Source: Cymbidium sinense (lineage: Eukaryota > Streptophyta > Magnoliopsida > Asparagales > Orchidaceae). From it: a stretch of 64,000 bases of DNA. The translations under genes were made by a program, and so were the position numbers. The notes under the pieces are model-generated. The model saw only the letters and a list, made by a program, of their open reading frames with translations. It was not told the origin of the DNA and ran no database searches. Shown here piece by piece: positions 1-10,868 of this stretch; within the stretch, counting starts at the first letter, position 1, and each line of letters starts with the position of its first letter. Where the stretch lies: the NCBI GenBank assembly GCA_021442155.1, contig CM038214.1, forward strand, positions 316,479,001-316,543,000. The letters are read 5' to 3'.

Positions 1-815
1 GTTGCACACCAAAAGGCAACCCCTTAGGTTGGCTAGCTCTACCTCACAGCTAGTAGACTATCCCTTTAGATTTGTAAACCTAAGGTAGGTCAAGGCTGAT
101 ATAGCCTCTTCTTAGTGGATCCATCGCACACTGACAGGGTCCATACATTAACTCAAATTAAATTAAACCCGATCTAATTTTCCTCAGTGGAGTTAAATCA
201 CACCCTTCTCCCTAGTGGAGCCAAAATTGTATATAAATAATTCAAGCAAACAAATCAAATTCAAAACTAACCTCCCAGTGGAGTCAAATTAAACCAACTC
301 CCCTAGTAGAGTCTAAATTAAAGAAATCCAACCAAACTCTTATTCCCATCAGATACATCCCCAAGAAAATGTATGAAATCAAACTCAAATCCCAATCCCC
401 AGTGGATAGCCTGAGCCTACTTCCCTAATGAAAGGTTCATAAACTCGATCCCCAATGGACTCCAACCCATATCTTTAGTGATGTGCCTCCACATCAATTA
501 AAATAAAAAATTAAAGTCGATTCGATCTTAATCCATGGTGGATTATATATTCTTATCTCCAGTGGATCTTTTTTCCACAAATCATATAATCAAATCAAAT
601 TCAAACCTTATCCCTAGCAGATTTTCTTCTTCTATGCCCTCATAGACCCTCACATGTCATGTCTAATGCATGTGTGATCCCTAGTGGATCTCCTCCATGT
701 CCTTACATGGAATTCTCATCAAATCTTATTTCTTCTCTTATGCACACCTTTAATACTTCAACCAAAAGCCTAACAATGTATTCCTTCAACTTACATCATC
801 TTAATGTTGTAATCA
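1..815. repeat. Unrecognised non-coding DNA with dispersed CCCTAGTGGA motif
   Basis: No coding sequence is visible. A short motif close to CCCTAGTGGA(T/G) recurs about a dozen times at uneven spacing of 30-90 bp, for example near 112, 186, 211, 272, 301, 396, 452, 557, 611 and 690. The intervals between copies are not obviously alike. It may be the edge of a larger dispersed repeat or a decayed minisatellite; I do not recognise the family. Confidence 0.45.
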
Positions 816-2240
816 ACATTTTATGATTTGTGATGGTGCAAACTCAAACTAGCTATACAATATCATGCTAAACATATTATATTATAAATTAACACATTAT
901 ATTATATTATAATATATGATGCTATATTATAATATATTATGTTATATTATAATTTGCAATAATAGAATATATTGCCTAACATTACACCGCATTAGAATCA
1001 CATAAAAGTAACAAATAACACAATTTTCTCAAAATATGAATAATGTTCATTTTGGATGTAAAATTGTTTAGTTTCTATTATAAATGGTACAAAATAGCAT
1101 AATTTTGGTGTTTCTTCTTGGTGTGTGCCATGAATTTGGCCAAATTATTTCATCTCAACCTTCAAATTAACATTTTTGTGAGTTTTGACCCAATGTATTA
1201 TAACAAAATTAAAATAAACTAAATTGTACAATAACATTTAGTAACACACCACCACATTCATATATATATGTGAAGTTATATTGTTATGTACATTATATTT
1301 TAATATGCTTTTATATATAATATATTATCTTACATTACACCTTAAAATGAATCTCTTTAAGAAAAAAATTTATAAAATTTGGTTGAAAAATGAATATTTA
1401 TTTTTGATGCAAAATTCCATTCTTATGATTAAATGACACACCATAGCACACCACCAATTATGTTCCCTAAAGCTTACCTTAAATTTGGCCAAATCCCATC
1501 ATCTTAACCTATAAATTAGCATTTTTATGAATTATACCAGTACAAACTCTACTACATCATACTATAACAAACTAAAATATGCTAAATAATAAGTAGTAAT
1601 ACACAATAGTATGCTATAATGCATGATGCTACACGATGTTGTGGCATCCTATATTATAATACACTATAACATATTATATTATATTATATTGCATATCACA
1701 TCACAAGGGATTGGTTGAGATAAAAAATCATAAAATTAGTCTAAGAAAACTATAAATTCTAGTCATTTCACTTAAATATTTTAAATTAAAACAATATATT
1801 ATGATGCCATGCTCTACCTATTATGAATTTGGCAAAATTCCACCATTTTAAAGTCTAAATCAACATTTTTATAAATAATGCTAGTGTAGGCTCAACTGCA
1901 TGATTGTCAAAAATTAAAAGAATTTAAAATGCGCAGAATAATATATTATGATATATGATGCTACACTGCACTACAATGTATAATATTTATTTTGAACATA
2001 AAATCTTACTTTCTAGACTACAAGTGACATACCACACCTTCAGTACTACAACCTAATTCCCAAAATTTAACAACTTTCATTATCTCGATTTATTAAATCA
2101 TTATTTTATGATTTATATTAATGTTGACTATAGGCATAATACCATAATATACTAAAACATTTCAAAATATCTTATAACATCCAAAACACATCACTACATG
2201 TTCAAATATATGATGCTACATTATACTATAATATATATAT
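816..2240. repeat. AT-rich satellite, about 350-bp degenerate tandem units
   Basis: A landmark reading roughly ACATTTTTATGATTTATAC recurs near 816, 1168, 1521, 1861 and 2099, giving spacings of about 352, 353, 340 and 238 bp. Each landmark is preceded by an AATTTGGCCAAATTCCATC-like stretch (near 1133, 1493, 1826 and, weakly, 2057) and followed by CACTATAAC/TATTATAATATATGATGC runs. This gives about four full units plus a shorter last one. Divergence between units is high, so the array is old. No ORF is supported. Confidence 0.6.
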
Positions 2241-2377
2241 TATAATATGATTAGGGTTTAAGGTATTAAAAGCTTTAATAGTCAAGGGAAAGTCTCAAGA
2301 CATTTTCTTTAGCTACCATAACTATGTTATGAATATGTCATTCTTTAGATATACCTTAATGACATCTTTATTCAAAG
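2241..2377. other. Short spacer between satellite and telomere-like array
   Basis: About 140 bp of AT-rich sequence that is neither the satellite nor the heptamer array. It contains no recognisable feature apart from one isolated TTAGGGTTTA near 2250. Confidence 0.4.
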
Positions 2378-2635
2378 TTTAGGGTTTTGGGTTTTGGGTT
2401 AAGGTTTAAGGTTAGTTTTGGGATTTAGGGTTTGGGGTTTATGATTAGGTTTAGGGTTTAGGATTTTATGAGGTTTAGGGTTTTGAGTTTAGGGTTTAGG
2501 GTTTAGGTTTTTTAGTGTTTAGGGTTTAGGGTTTAAGTTTAGTTTAGGGTTTAGAGGGTTTGGGGTTTAGTGTAGGGTTTTAGGGTTTAGGTTTAGGTTT
2601 TAAGTTCTAGTTTAGGGTTTAAGGTTTTTATTTAA
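2378..2635 (+). repeat. Telomere-like G-rich phase, start of array A
   Basis: Degenerate TTTAGGG heptamers with frequent TTTGGGG, TTTAGG and GGGTTTTGGG variants. It ends in the conserved lead-in to a GR-RBP tail (AGTTTAGGGTTTAAGGTTTT, near 2615-2634). The density of variants and the interstitial position rule out a functional chromosome end. Confidence 0.85.
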
Positions 2636-3097
2636 TAGAGGTCAAATAGATTCAACATTTCTTTTTTTATTTCTTCAATCTAATAGCACCTCAAGTTTAC
2701 TAAGACACAAGGGACGACATAGATAAAAAATGAGCACCCATAGAGTAAATTAAAATAGATAAGTTCAACCTTCTCTTTTGTAGAGACACAGTGCCATAAG
2801 TAGCAGATCAGATCGGCCATTCTTCACTTCTGCAGCTCATCGTAACCTCCCCCACCTCTCGAGTAGTGGGATTTGCCATCATATCCCTGATCTCTCCCTC
2901 CGCCACCACCATGGCTGTAACCTCCATCTCTCCTCTCATCTCCATAGACACCACTTGTCCAACCACCACCTCCATATCCAATAATACATCCAGATCCACC
3001 CCATATGATAACCATTGCCTCCGTGTTTGCCTCCACCATAAAATCTAGACTAAGCCTAGTTGAAGGTGATGTTATTGTCGTTAAAGTTCTGCCCATT
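2636..3097 (-). pseudogene. GR-RBP tail copy 1 (5'-truncated glycine-rich RNA-binding protein)
   Basis: On the minus strand this begins at CCCTTAGAATGGGCAGAACT and encodes a decayed form of NGQNLDNNIINQAQSR, recognisable as the end of the RRM of plant GRP7/GRP8-type proteins (family motif NGQ-LDGR-ITVNEAQSR). A glycine-rich stretch with GGYG, GGGG and RDGGY groups follows, then a stop near 2824 and about 185 bp of 3' UTR. The N-terminal RRM with RNP1 and RNP2 is absent, and the reading frame shifts within the glycine-rich part, so no RNA-binding protein can be made. The UTR ends against TTTTTATTTAATAG, a possible poly(A) remnant on the coding strand. Overlapping frames give misleading 60-90 residue ORFs. 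The GR-RBP assignment is confident from motifs; the donor gene is not in the window. Confidence 0.75.
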
Positions 3098-3330
3098 CTA
3101 AGGGTTAAAGATTTAGGGTTTGGGGTTGTAAGTTTTAGGGTTTAGTGTTTAGGGTTTAGGATTTAGGATTTAGGGTTTCAGGTTTAGGGTTTAGGGTTTC
3201 AGGTTTCAGGTTTAGGGTTTGGGGTTTAGGTTTTAGTTTGTGGTTTAGGGTTTTGGGTTCATGGTTAGGGTTAGTTTTAAGGTTTAGAATTTAGGGTTTT
3301 GGGTTTAGCATATAGGGTTTAGGGTTTCTT
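3098..3330 (+). repeat. Telomere-like G-rich phase beyond GR-RBP copy 1
   Basis: TTTAGGG heptamers with GGGTTTCAGG and GGGTTTGGGG variants. It runs straight from the GR-RBP 5' boundary into the first array junction at 3331. Confidence 0.85.
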
Positions 3331-4417
3331 TAAAAAAAACTAAGTGAACCGGTAGGTTTAGGTTTATTTAGTTTATTTTTTATTTATCTATGTGAGTTTA
3401 TTTTATTTTCTATATTTATTTAAGTTTATTTTTATTTAATTTAGTTTATTTTGTTTTATTTATTCTATTTTAGGTGATTTTATTTTTTTTTTTAGTTGAG
3501 TTTTATTTTTATTTTATTTTAGGTTTTAAGTTTTTTTTATTTTAGCTAGTTTAGGTTTTATTATATTTTCTTAGGTTTAGGTTTTAGGTTTTTCTTTTAT
3601 GTTTATTTTTATTTTTTATTTTTTAGTTTAGGTTTAGGTTTATTTTTAGTTTATTTTACTTTATTTAGTTTTGGTTTAGGTTTAGGTTTAATTTTTTTTA
3701 GGTTTACATTTTGGTTTTATTTATTTTGGTTTAATTTATTTTAATTTAGGTTTTGGTTTATTTTATTTTGTTTATTTTATTTTTATTTTAGGTTTAATTT
3801 TTTTTTTAGTTTAGTGTTTTAATTTTATTTTATATTTATTTTAAGGTTTTTATTTTTAGGTTTATTTCTTAGGATTAGGTTTTTATTTAGTTTTTATTTT
3901 ATTTTATTTTAGGTTTATTTTATTTTTAGTTTTAATCTAATTTTAGTTTTTTATTCTTAGCTTTATTTTATTTTTTAAGTTTAGTTTAGGTTTTATTTTA
4001 TTTTATTTATTTATTTTATTTTATCATTTTATTTGAGATTTAGGTTTAGGCTCAGAGGCTTTATTTTATTTTATTTTATTATAGGTTTAGCCATTTATTT
4101 ATTTTATTTTATTATTTTATTTAAGTAGGTGTAGGATCAGGGCCCAGGGCTCATGGTCAGGTGATCAGGTGGCCCAGGTCAGGCTCACGCCCAGATGAGG
4201 GCCTTTAATCAGACAGGGCCCAGGGCCTTGAGGGAGTTTAGGGCCTTGGGCCCAGGTCAGTAAGCCCAGGGTCAACAGTAGGGCCCAGGGTTTATGGTTG
4301 TGGCCTGGGAAGAGGCCCAGTGGCCTAGGGCCTGGCTCAGTCTAGGGCCTAGGATCAGGATTTAGGGCTCCAGTCAGGATTTAAGGCCCAGGGCAGTGGT
4401 TAGGTGTGGTTTCTTTA
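3331..4417 (+). repeat. Array A unit 1: junction, T-rich phase, GC island
   Basis: Opens with the junction TTTAAAAAAAACTAAGTGAA followed by CCGGTAGGTTTAGG. The T-rich phase (TTTTA, TTTA, TTTAGG) runs to about 4125. A GC island from about 4126 to 4410 is built of AGGGCCC/AGGGCTC/AGGATCA heptamers and contains almost no CG dinucleotide. Confidence 0.8.
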
Positions 4418-5382
4418 TTTCTTAAATTAAGCAAACCAAGAGGTAGGTTTATTTAGTTTATCTTGTATTTATTTTAGTCCATTTAATTATTTTTATTTAG
4501 TTTATTTTATTTTATTTAGCTTAGTTTATTTATTTTAGGTTTATTTTCTTTAGTTTAGGTTTTATTTTAGTTTATTTTTAGGCTCAGTTTAGGTTTATGT
4601 TTATTTTTTAGTTTATTTATTTATTTTATTTTAGGTTTAGGTTTAATATTTAATTTTAGGTTTAGGTTTTATTTTAATTTTAGGTCATAGGTTTTATTTT
4701 ATTTTTAGGTTTAGGTTTTGGATTTTATTTTAGGTTTATTTTAGGTTATTTTTTGTAGGTGTTTTATTTTAGTTTATTTTATTTTATTTATTTAAGTGTA
4801 GTTTATTTTTAGGTTTTATTTATTTTAGTTTAGGTTTAGGTTTATTTTATTTTGTTAATTTTAGTTTTTTTGGTTTAGGGTTTATTTTATTTTATTTATT
4901 TTAGGTTTTGGTTTAGGTTTCATTTAGTTTTATTTTATTTTAGGTTTATTTATTTTTATTTTATTTAGTTTTATTTTATTTAGGTTTTATTTTAGTTTAT
5001 TTATTTTCATTTAGTTTAGGTTTATTTACAATTTTATTTTAGTTTTATTTTATATTATATTTTATTTTATGTTTAGGTATAGGTTTAGTTTAAGTTTAGT
5101 TAGATCTTATTTTATCTTTATTTTATTTATTTGCTTTATTTATTTATTTTTTTATTTTATTTAGTTTATTTTGGTTTTAGGTTTTTAGGTTTAGGCCTAG
5201 TTTTAGGGTCTGAGTCAGGTTTAGGGTCAGGGTCAGGTCATGGCTATCATAGGGTTTAGGGCCTAGTGGCTCTGGCTCATGATGGTAGGGTTTAGGGTCT
5301 TAAGGCCTAGTGTAGGCCCAGGTCAGAGGGCCTGGGTTAGTTTTAGGCCTAGGGTCCCAGGTAGGGTTTTATTTTTAATTTA
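4418..5382 (+). repeat. Array A unit 2
   Basis: The junction is AAATTAAGCAAACCAAGAGG. The T-rich phase runs to about 5195. A short, mixed GC island (5195-5365) contains intermediate heptamers such as AGGGTCA and AGGGCCT, showing stages between TTTAGGG and GGGCCCA. Confidence 0.8.
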
Positions 5383-6449
5383 TTTTTTTTTAAATCAAAC
5401 CAAGTAGGTTTAAGTTTATTTGATTTATTTTTATTTATTTTATTTATTTTTTTATTTTATTTAAGTTTAGTTTTATTTTATTTTATTTATTTATTTTAGT
5501 TTTTCATCTTAGGTTTTATTTTATTTTATTTTTTTTAGGTTTAGGTTTATGTTTAAGTTTATTTTTAGTTTTGTTATTTTTTATTTTATTTTTATGTTTA
5601 GGTTTTATTTTTTTATTTTAGGTTTAGGTTTAGGTTTTTATTTTATTAGGTTTAGGTTTTAAGTTTTATTTTTGGTTTCTTTTAGGTTTTATTTTTTTAG
5701 TTTAGGTTTATTTTTAGTTTATTATTTTATTTTATTTTAGGTTTGGCCTAGGTTTAGTTTATTTTAGGTTTAGGTTTTATTTATTTTAGTTTTGTTTATT
5801 TTAGTTTATATTTATGTTTATTTTTATTATTTTTTTTTTTTTATTTATCTTTTTTTTTTATTTTAGGTTTAGGTTTATTATTTATTATTTTAAGTTTGTC
5901 TTTAGGTTTAGGTTTTTATTTAGTTTTTATTTTATTTTTTTGTAGGTTTCTTTTATTTTATTTTAGGTTTAGTTTTATTTTATCTAGTTTTTTATTTTTA
6001 TTTAGTTTAGGTTTTATTTATTTTATTTCTTTTAGTTTTATTTTTTTTATTTTATTTTCTTTTTAGGTTTAAGTTTAGGTTTAGGTTTTAATTTAGGTTT
6101 TATTTATTTTTTATTTTTTTATTTTAGTTTGGTTTTATTTATTTTATTTTAGGTTTTATTTAGTTTTTAGCTTGTTAGCTTTTTTATGGTGTGTATGGTT
6201 TAGGGTTAGTTGAGGGTTTAAGGTTTAGGGTTTAGGTTATGGTTTAGGTTTAGTAGGGTTTGTGTTTGTGGGTTTAGGTTTTGTGGGGTTTGTGTGGTTT
6301 GTGTTTTAGGTTTAGGGTTTAGGGTTTAAGATTTTAGGGTTTAAGATTTTAGGGTTTAGGGTTTGGGGTTTATGGTTGAGGTTTATGTTTTAGGTCTAGG
6401 GTTCAGGTTTTAGTTTAGGGTTTAAGGTTTTTAGTTTTTATTTTTTATT
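5383..6449 (+). repeat. Array A unit 3, first part
   Basis: The junction AAATCAAACCAAGTAGG opens a T-rich phase to about 6185. A TTTAGGG/TTTGTGG G-rich phase then leads into GR-RBP copy 2 through the same lead-in seen at the other copies (GGTTCAGGTTTTAGTTTAGG near 6400). There is no GC island. Confidence 0.8.
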
Positions 6450-6838
6450 TTTACAAAGAACAAATTTAGATTCAACATTTCTTCTTTTTGATTTCATCAA
6501 CCAAGTAACACTCCAAATTTTCTAAGACACAAGCAATGACTTAGATAAAAAATGAGCACACATAGAGAAAAACCAAACACATAGTTCCATAAGCAGCAGA
6601 TCAGATCGGCCATCTTTAGTTTCTCCAGTTCCCATGAGAACCACCACGGCTGTAACCTCCGTTGCTCCTCCTGCCTCCATAACCACCACTACTCTGACCA
6701 CCATCTACATATCCACTAGCACCTCTAGATCCCCCACCACCACTATAATAACTGCCACCTCCTCCTTCACCTCCACCGCCAAATCTAGACTGAGCCCTCT
6801 GACATGATGTTCCTTCCACTGTCTCCGCACATTCTGGG
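6450..6838 (-). pseudogene. GR-RBP tail copy 2, best-preserved glycine-rich region
   Basis: The minus strand reads CCAGAATGTGCGGAGACAG at its 5' boundary, then AQSRFGGGGEGGGG, a run of SYYSGGGG and GYGG groups, an RRSNGGYSRGG segment and the terminal residues HGNWRN with a stop near 6616. About 165 bp of 3' UTR follow to 6450. The order matches the C-terminal half of plant GR-RBPs: end of RRM, then a low-complexity Gly/Tyr/Ser/Arg tail used for RNA binding and phase-separation-type contacts. The RNP motifs are missing, so this is a truncated retrocopy rather than a gene. The open 67-residue frame is probably chance preservation. Confidence 0.78.
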
Positions 6839-7147
6839 TTTAGGCTTAGCCAGTTTATTAGGTTTTATAGTTTAGGTTTATATTTTATATTTATTTAGTT
6901 ACTTTTAGTTTAGGCTTGTGGGGGTTTAGTTTAGTGGTTAGGGGGTTAGGTTTAGGGTTCAAGGTTTATGGAGTGGTTTAGTGGTTTTAAGGGTTATGTC
7001 GTTAGGGTTTTGGCTTTGTGTGGTTTGTGGATTTATGACTTAGGGTTTAGGTTTGTGGTTTTTTGATTTAGGGTTAAGGGACGTGTGTTTAGTGTTACCT
7101 GCCAAGTTTAGGATTTAGGGTTTAAAGTTAGTTTTAAAGCTTTAGAG
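6839..7147 (+). repeat. Array A unit 3, distal part
   Basis: Starts with the flank conserved beside the complete GR-RBP copies (GCCAGTTTATTAGGTTTTA, then TTTATTTAGTTAC). TTTAGGG and TTTGTGG variants follow to the next junction. Confidence 0.75.
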
Positions 7148-8257
7148 TTTAGGATTTTTTTAAAGAAATTAAACAAAATAAAGAGGTTTAGTTTATTTTA
7201 TTTATTTTAGTTTATTATTTTTATTTTATTTAGGTTTATTTTTCTTTATTTAATTTAGTTTATTTATCTTTAGGGTTTATTTTAAGCCTTTTAGGTTTAG
7301 GCTCAGTTAGGCTAGTTTATTTTGTGGTCTCTCTTTATTTTTCCAGGTCTTGTCATTTCTCATTTATTTTAGGCTCTTTGGTTTTATTTTAGGTTTTTAA
7401 TGCTTAATTTTAGTTTAGTTTAGGCTTTATTTTTAGCTGATTTTATTTTATTTAGTCTGTGCTTCAGTTTAACTTTTTAGGTTTTTAGGTTTTATTTATT
7501 TTAGTTTAGTTTATTATAGTAGGTGATTTTATTTTATCTTGTTCATTTTAATTTTATTTTAGTTAAGCTTTTATTTTAGTAGGGTTTCATCTTATCTTTA
7601 TTTATTTTTAGGTTTTATTTTAGGTTTAGGTTTTATTTAGTCTTTATCATTTATTTTAGCCTTATTTTATTTTATATTATTAGTGCAATTTTATTTAGGC
7701 TTTATCCTTAGTTTATTTTATTTTTTAGCCTATTTAGGTTATTTTATCTTACCCAGATTTTTTTATCTATCTTATAATTCCTTTAGATCTTAGGCCCAGG
7801 CCTTTCTTTATCTTTACTTCAGCCACAGGCCTTTTCTAAACCCTCAGGCCTAGGGCCCAGGCCTGGCATGGCCCAGGGCCAGGGCTCATGGATCAGATCT
7901 GCCCAGTGCCTGGGCTCTCATGGCCCAGGATCCAGTGGCCCAGGGTCACTCAGTCTCCTGGGCCTAGGGCCTCTGCTCTTGCTCATAGCCTATGGCTTCA
8001 GTGCTCAGGCCTAGGGCCCAGGGCCCAGGGCCTGGCCCCAGCTGGGCCCAGTGCCCAGGGCCCAGGGCCCAAGGCCCAGGGTCATTACCTGCCCCAAACA
8101 TTTAGGCCCTGGGGTCAGCCTGGCTCAGGGCTCAGGGTCTTTGGTCTTAGGGCCTATGGTCCTGCAGGCCAGGTCAAGCCCAGGGTCCTGGCTCAGGTCA
8201 GTCTTAGGTCCGTGGCCTAGTGGCTCAGTGGCCTAGGATCCAGGGCTCAGGGCCTTT
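7148..8257 (+). repeat. Array A unit 4 with large GC island
   Basis: The junction is a degenerate TTTTTTAAAGAAATTAAAC. The T-rich phase to 7785 carries many T-to-C changes (TTTATCTT). The GC island from 7786 to 8250 has clean AGGGCCC heptamers near 8007-8090, for example AGGGCCCAGGGCCCAGGGCC. Long ORFs here (up to 110 codons) are artefacts of a repeat lacking stop codons. Confidence 0.82.
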
Positions 8258-9158
8258 CTTTTAAATCAAGCAAACCAAGCCTAGGCCTATATTAGCATTT
8301 TTGTCATTTTAGCTCATTAATCTTAGGCTTTATTTTTTTTATTTTTATTTACCTTTATTTATTTATCTTTAGTTTAGGTTTTATTCGCCATCTTTAGGCT
8401 AAATTTTAGCCTATCTTTATTTTAGTTTAATATTTTATTTTATCTTTTAGGTTTTATTCTTTATCTGTAGCCTTTAAGCCTAGATTTTAATTTATTTTTA
8501 GGTTTAGTTTTGAGGTTTTATCTTATGTTTATTTTAGGTTTTATTTTTAGTTTAGTTTAGGTTTATTTTATTAATTAGTTTATTTAGTTTAGGTTTAGGG
8601 TTTAATTTATTTTAGTTTTATAGTTTAGCCTGGGTTTATTTTATTTAATTTATTTTATGTTTAGGTTTTTTTTAGTTTGGCTGCCTAAGTTTTATTTTTA
8701 TTTTATTTTAGTTTATGTTTAGGTTTAGGTTTTATTTAGTTTTATTTTATTTTATTTTAGGTTTATTTTATTTTTATTGTCCATTTTAGTCTTTATTTTA
8801 TTTAGGCTTTTATTTTTTAAACTCTTTATTTTTTAGTTTAGCTTTAGTTATTTTATTTTATTTTAGTTTAGTTTTTATTTTATTTTATTTTATTTTAGCA
8901 TTTTATCTATGTTTAGGTTTTTTATTTATTTTATTTTTAGGTTTTATTTAGTTTAGTTTAGGGTTTGTGTTTTTCATTTCTTTATTTGGATTTGTGGTTT
9001 GTGTGGTTTAAGGCCGATGTTTTAGTTATGGTAGTGTGGTTAGTTTTAGGTTTAGAATTTAGGGGTTTAGGATTTAGGTTTATGGTCTGGTAGAGTTTAG
9101 GGTTTAGAATTTAGGGATCAAGTTTTTATTTAGGGTTTTGGGTTTTTGGTTTTTTTTA
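8258..9158 (+). repeat. Array A unit 5, first part
   Basis: The junction AAATCAAGCAAACCAAGCC opens a T-rich phase to about 8950. A TTTAGGG/TTTGTGG G-rich phase leads into GR-RBP copy 3. Confidence 0.78.
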
Positions 9159-9287
9159 ATAAAGAACAATTTTAGATTCAACATTTCTTCTTTTTGATTT
9201 CATCAACCAAGTAACACGCCAAGTTCTCTAAGACATAAGCAGTGACATAGATAAAAAATGAGCTTGGTTGATGGTGATGTCCCATCC
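9159..9287 (-). pseudogene. GR-RBP tail copy 3 with internal deletion
   Basis: The 3' UTR portion (9159-9260, minus strand) is joined directly to the extreme 5' part of the module (9261-9287, remnant of the ATCACCATCAACCAAGC region upstream of the AQSR codons). The whole glycine-rich coding stretch and the proximal UTR are missing. Because both outer boundaries and flanks are retained, the deletion arose inside an already inserted copy. Confidence 0.7.
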
Positions 9288-9543
9288 ATCCCATTTAGTT
9301 TAGTCAGTTTATTAGTTTTGCTATAAGTTTATTTTTTTAATTTATTTAATTAATTTAGTTTAGTTTAGTGGTTTGGGGTTTAGTGGTTTAGGGTAGGTGG
9401 ATTAGGGTTTAGGGTTTAGGGTTTAAGGTGGTAGGGTTTATGATTTGTGGTTTAGGGTTTGGGGGTTTTGTGGTCTACATTTATGTTTTAGGTTTAGCGT
9501 TCAGGTTTTAGTTTAGGGTTTTGGGTTTTTAGTTTTTTGTAAG
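9288..9543 (+). repeat. Array A unit 5, segment between two GR-RBP copies
   Basis: Retains the CAGTTTATTAGTTTT flank and TTTATTTAATTAATTTAG, then TTTAGGG/TTTGGGG heptamers and the conserved lead-in CGTTCAGGTTTTAGTTTAGG before copy 4. Confidence 0.72.
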
Positions 9544-9765
9544 AGAGAACAAACTCAGATTCAACATTTCTTCTTTTTGATTTCATCAACCAAGTAACAC
9601 ACTAAGTTTTCTAAGACACAAGTGACAACATAGATAAAAAATGATCATGCATAAAGCAAATAAAAACCCTAGATAACTAGAACCGTCGTGACTCTAAGGA
9701 CACAGCCCCAAAAATAATAGATGAGATCTGAATGCTCTTCGCTTCTAATCGATTGATTGTTGCTT
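9544..9765 (-). pseudogene. GR-RBP tail copy 4, 3' UTR only
   Basis: About 220 bp of the GR-RBP 3' UTR on the minus strand, including CTAGTTATCTAGGG and the region just after the usual stop codon. The glycine-rich coding part is gone. The outer end (9735-9765, TCGATTGATTGTTGCTTC on +) matches nothing else in the module. Confidence 0.72.
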
Positions 9766-9970
9766 CTTTAGTGGTTTAGGTTTTAGGGGATTTAGGGTTT
9801 GTGGTTTATGCTTTAGGTCGTCAGGGTTAGGTTTAGGCTTTGTGATTTAGGGTTTAGTCTTGTTAATTCAGTTTTAGGTTGGGGCCTAGGTTTAGGCTGT
9901 AGGTTTTAGTGTCAGGTTTAGGGTTTATGGTTACTTTAGGATCAGGGTTTAGGATTTAGTGGTTTATGAG
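9766..9970 (+). repeat. Array A unit 5, terminal G-rich phase
   Basis: Variant heptamers (TTTAGGG, TTTAGGC, TCAGGTTTAGGG) run to the junction at 9971. T-to-C changes begin to accumulate here. Confidence 0.75.
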
Positions 9971-10868
9971 TTTTTTTTAAATTAAGCAAACCCAAGAGTA
10001 AAGTTAATCTAGTTTTAATTTTATTTAGGCTTTTTATTTTATTTTAGTTTATTTTATCTTTGGCTTATTTATTTTATTTCAGGTTTTATCTTTTTATCTT
10101 TTGTTTTAGGCCTAGGCCTAAGCTCATTTTTAATCCTTACATTTATTCTTGTTTTGGCCTAGTTTTATCTTTATCTGTGCCTAGGTTTAATCTCATCTTT
10201 AGGTTTAGGTTTGTAGGTTTACCTTAGGCTATTTTTTTGGTATCTTTAGCCCAGGCCTAGCCTAATAGTCATTTATCTTATCTGATCAGGCCTAGCTAAG
10301 CTCACCAGTCCTCCTTATTTTATCTTTTAGGCTATCTTTAGGCTAGGTTTATTTTAGTTTTATCTTTATCATTCTAGCTTTAATTTATTTTTATCTTACA
10401 CTAGTCTTTATCTATGTACTTTTTTTATCTTTAGGTTTATTTTCTTTTAACCTATTTTAGCCTTTAATTTATCTTATAAACCTAGCTTCATTTTATCTTT
10501 ATCTATAGGCTCATGCTCAGCCTAGGCCTTAGCCAGGCCTTTATCTTATCTTATCTTTATCATCTTTAGGCCTCAGGCCTTTTATTCCATCTTTATCTTA
10601 GGTCTTAGCTCAGCCCAGCTCTTGGGGCCCAGTGGCTCAGGGCCGCCCAGGGTCCAGGGCTCTTGGGCTCAGGGCCTGCAGGTCTTGCATGGCCTAGGTC
10701 ACTTAGGGCCCAGCCCAGAGCCTCAGCGCCAGACTAGGGCCCAGGCCTTTCCACTCTGGGACTCTAGGGCCTGTGGGGCCCATGACGCTTGCCCAGGTGC
10801 CAGCTCAGGGCCTAGGGCTTGGGCCTCAGGGCCCAGGATCAGGGCCCAGGGTCCAACGCCAGAGCCCA
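9971..10868 (+). repeat. Array A unit 6
   Basis: The junction AAATTAAGCAAACCCAAGAG opens a T-rich phase rich in TTTATCTT and AGGCCTAGGCC, so T-to-C substitution reaches this phase too. The GC island covers about 10605-10865. Confidence 0.8.

Noticed and set aside
4126..4410. CpG island or promoter of a nearby gene
   Set aside because: The GC-rich islands contain almost no CG dinucleotides and have no gene beside them. They are derived from telomere-like heptamers.
6616..6819. An expressed small glycine-rich protein gene
   Set aside because: The 67-residue frame is the tail of a GR-RBP lacking the RRM, sits in an amplified pseudogene module, and the other copies are frame-shifted.
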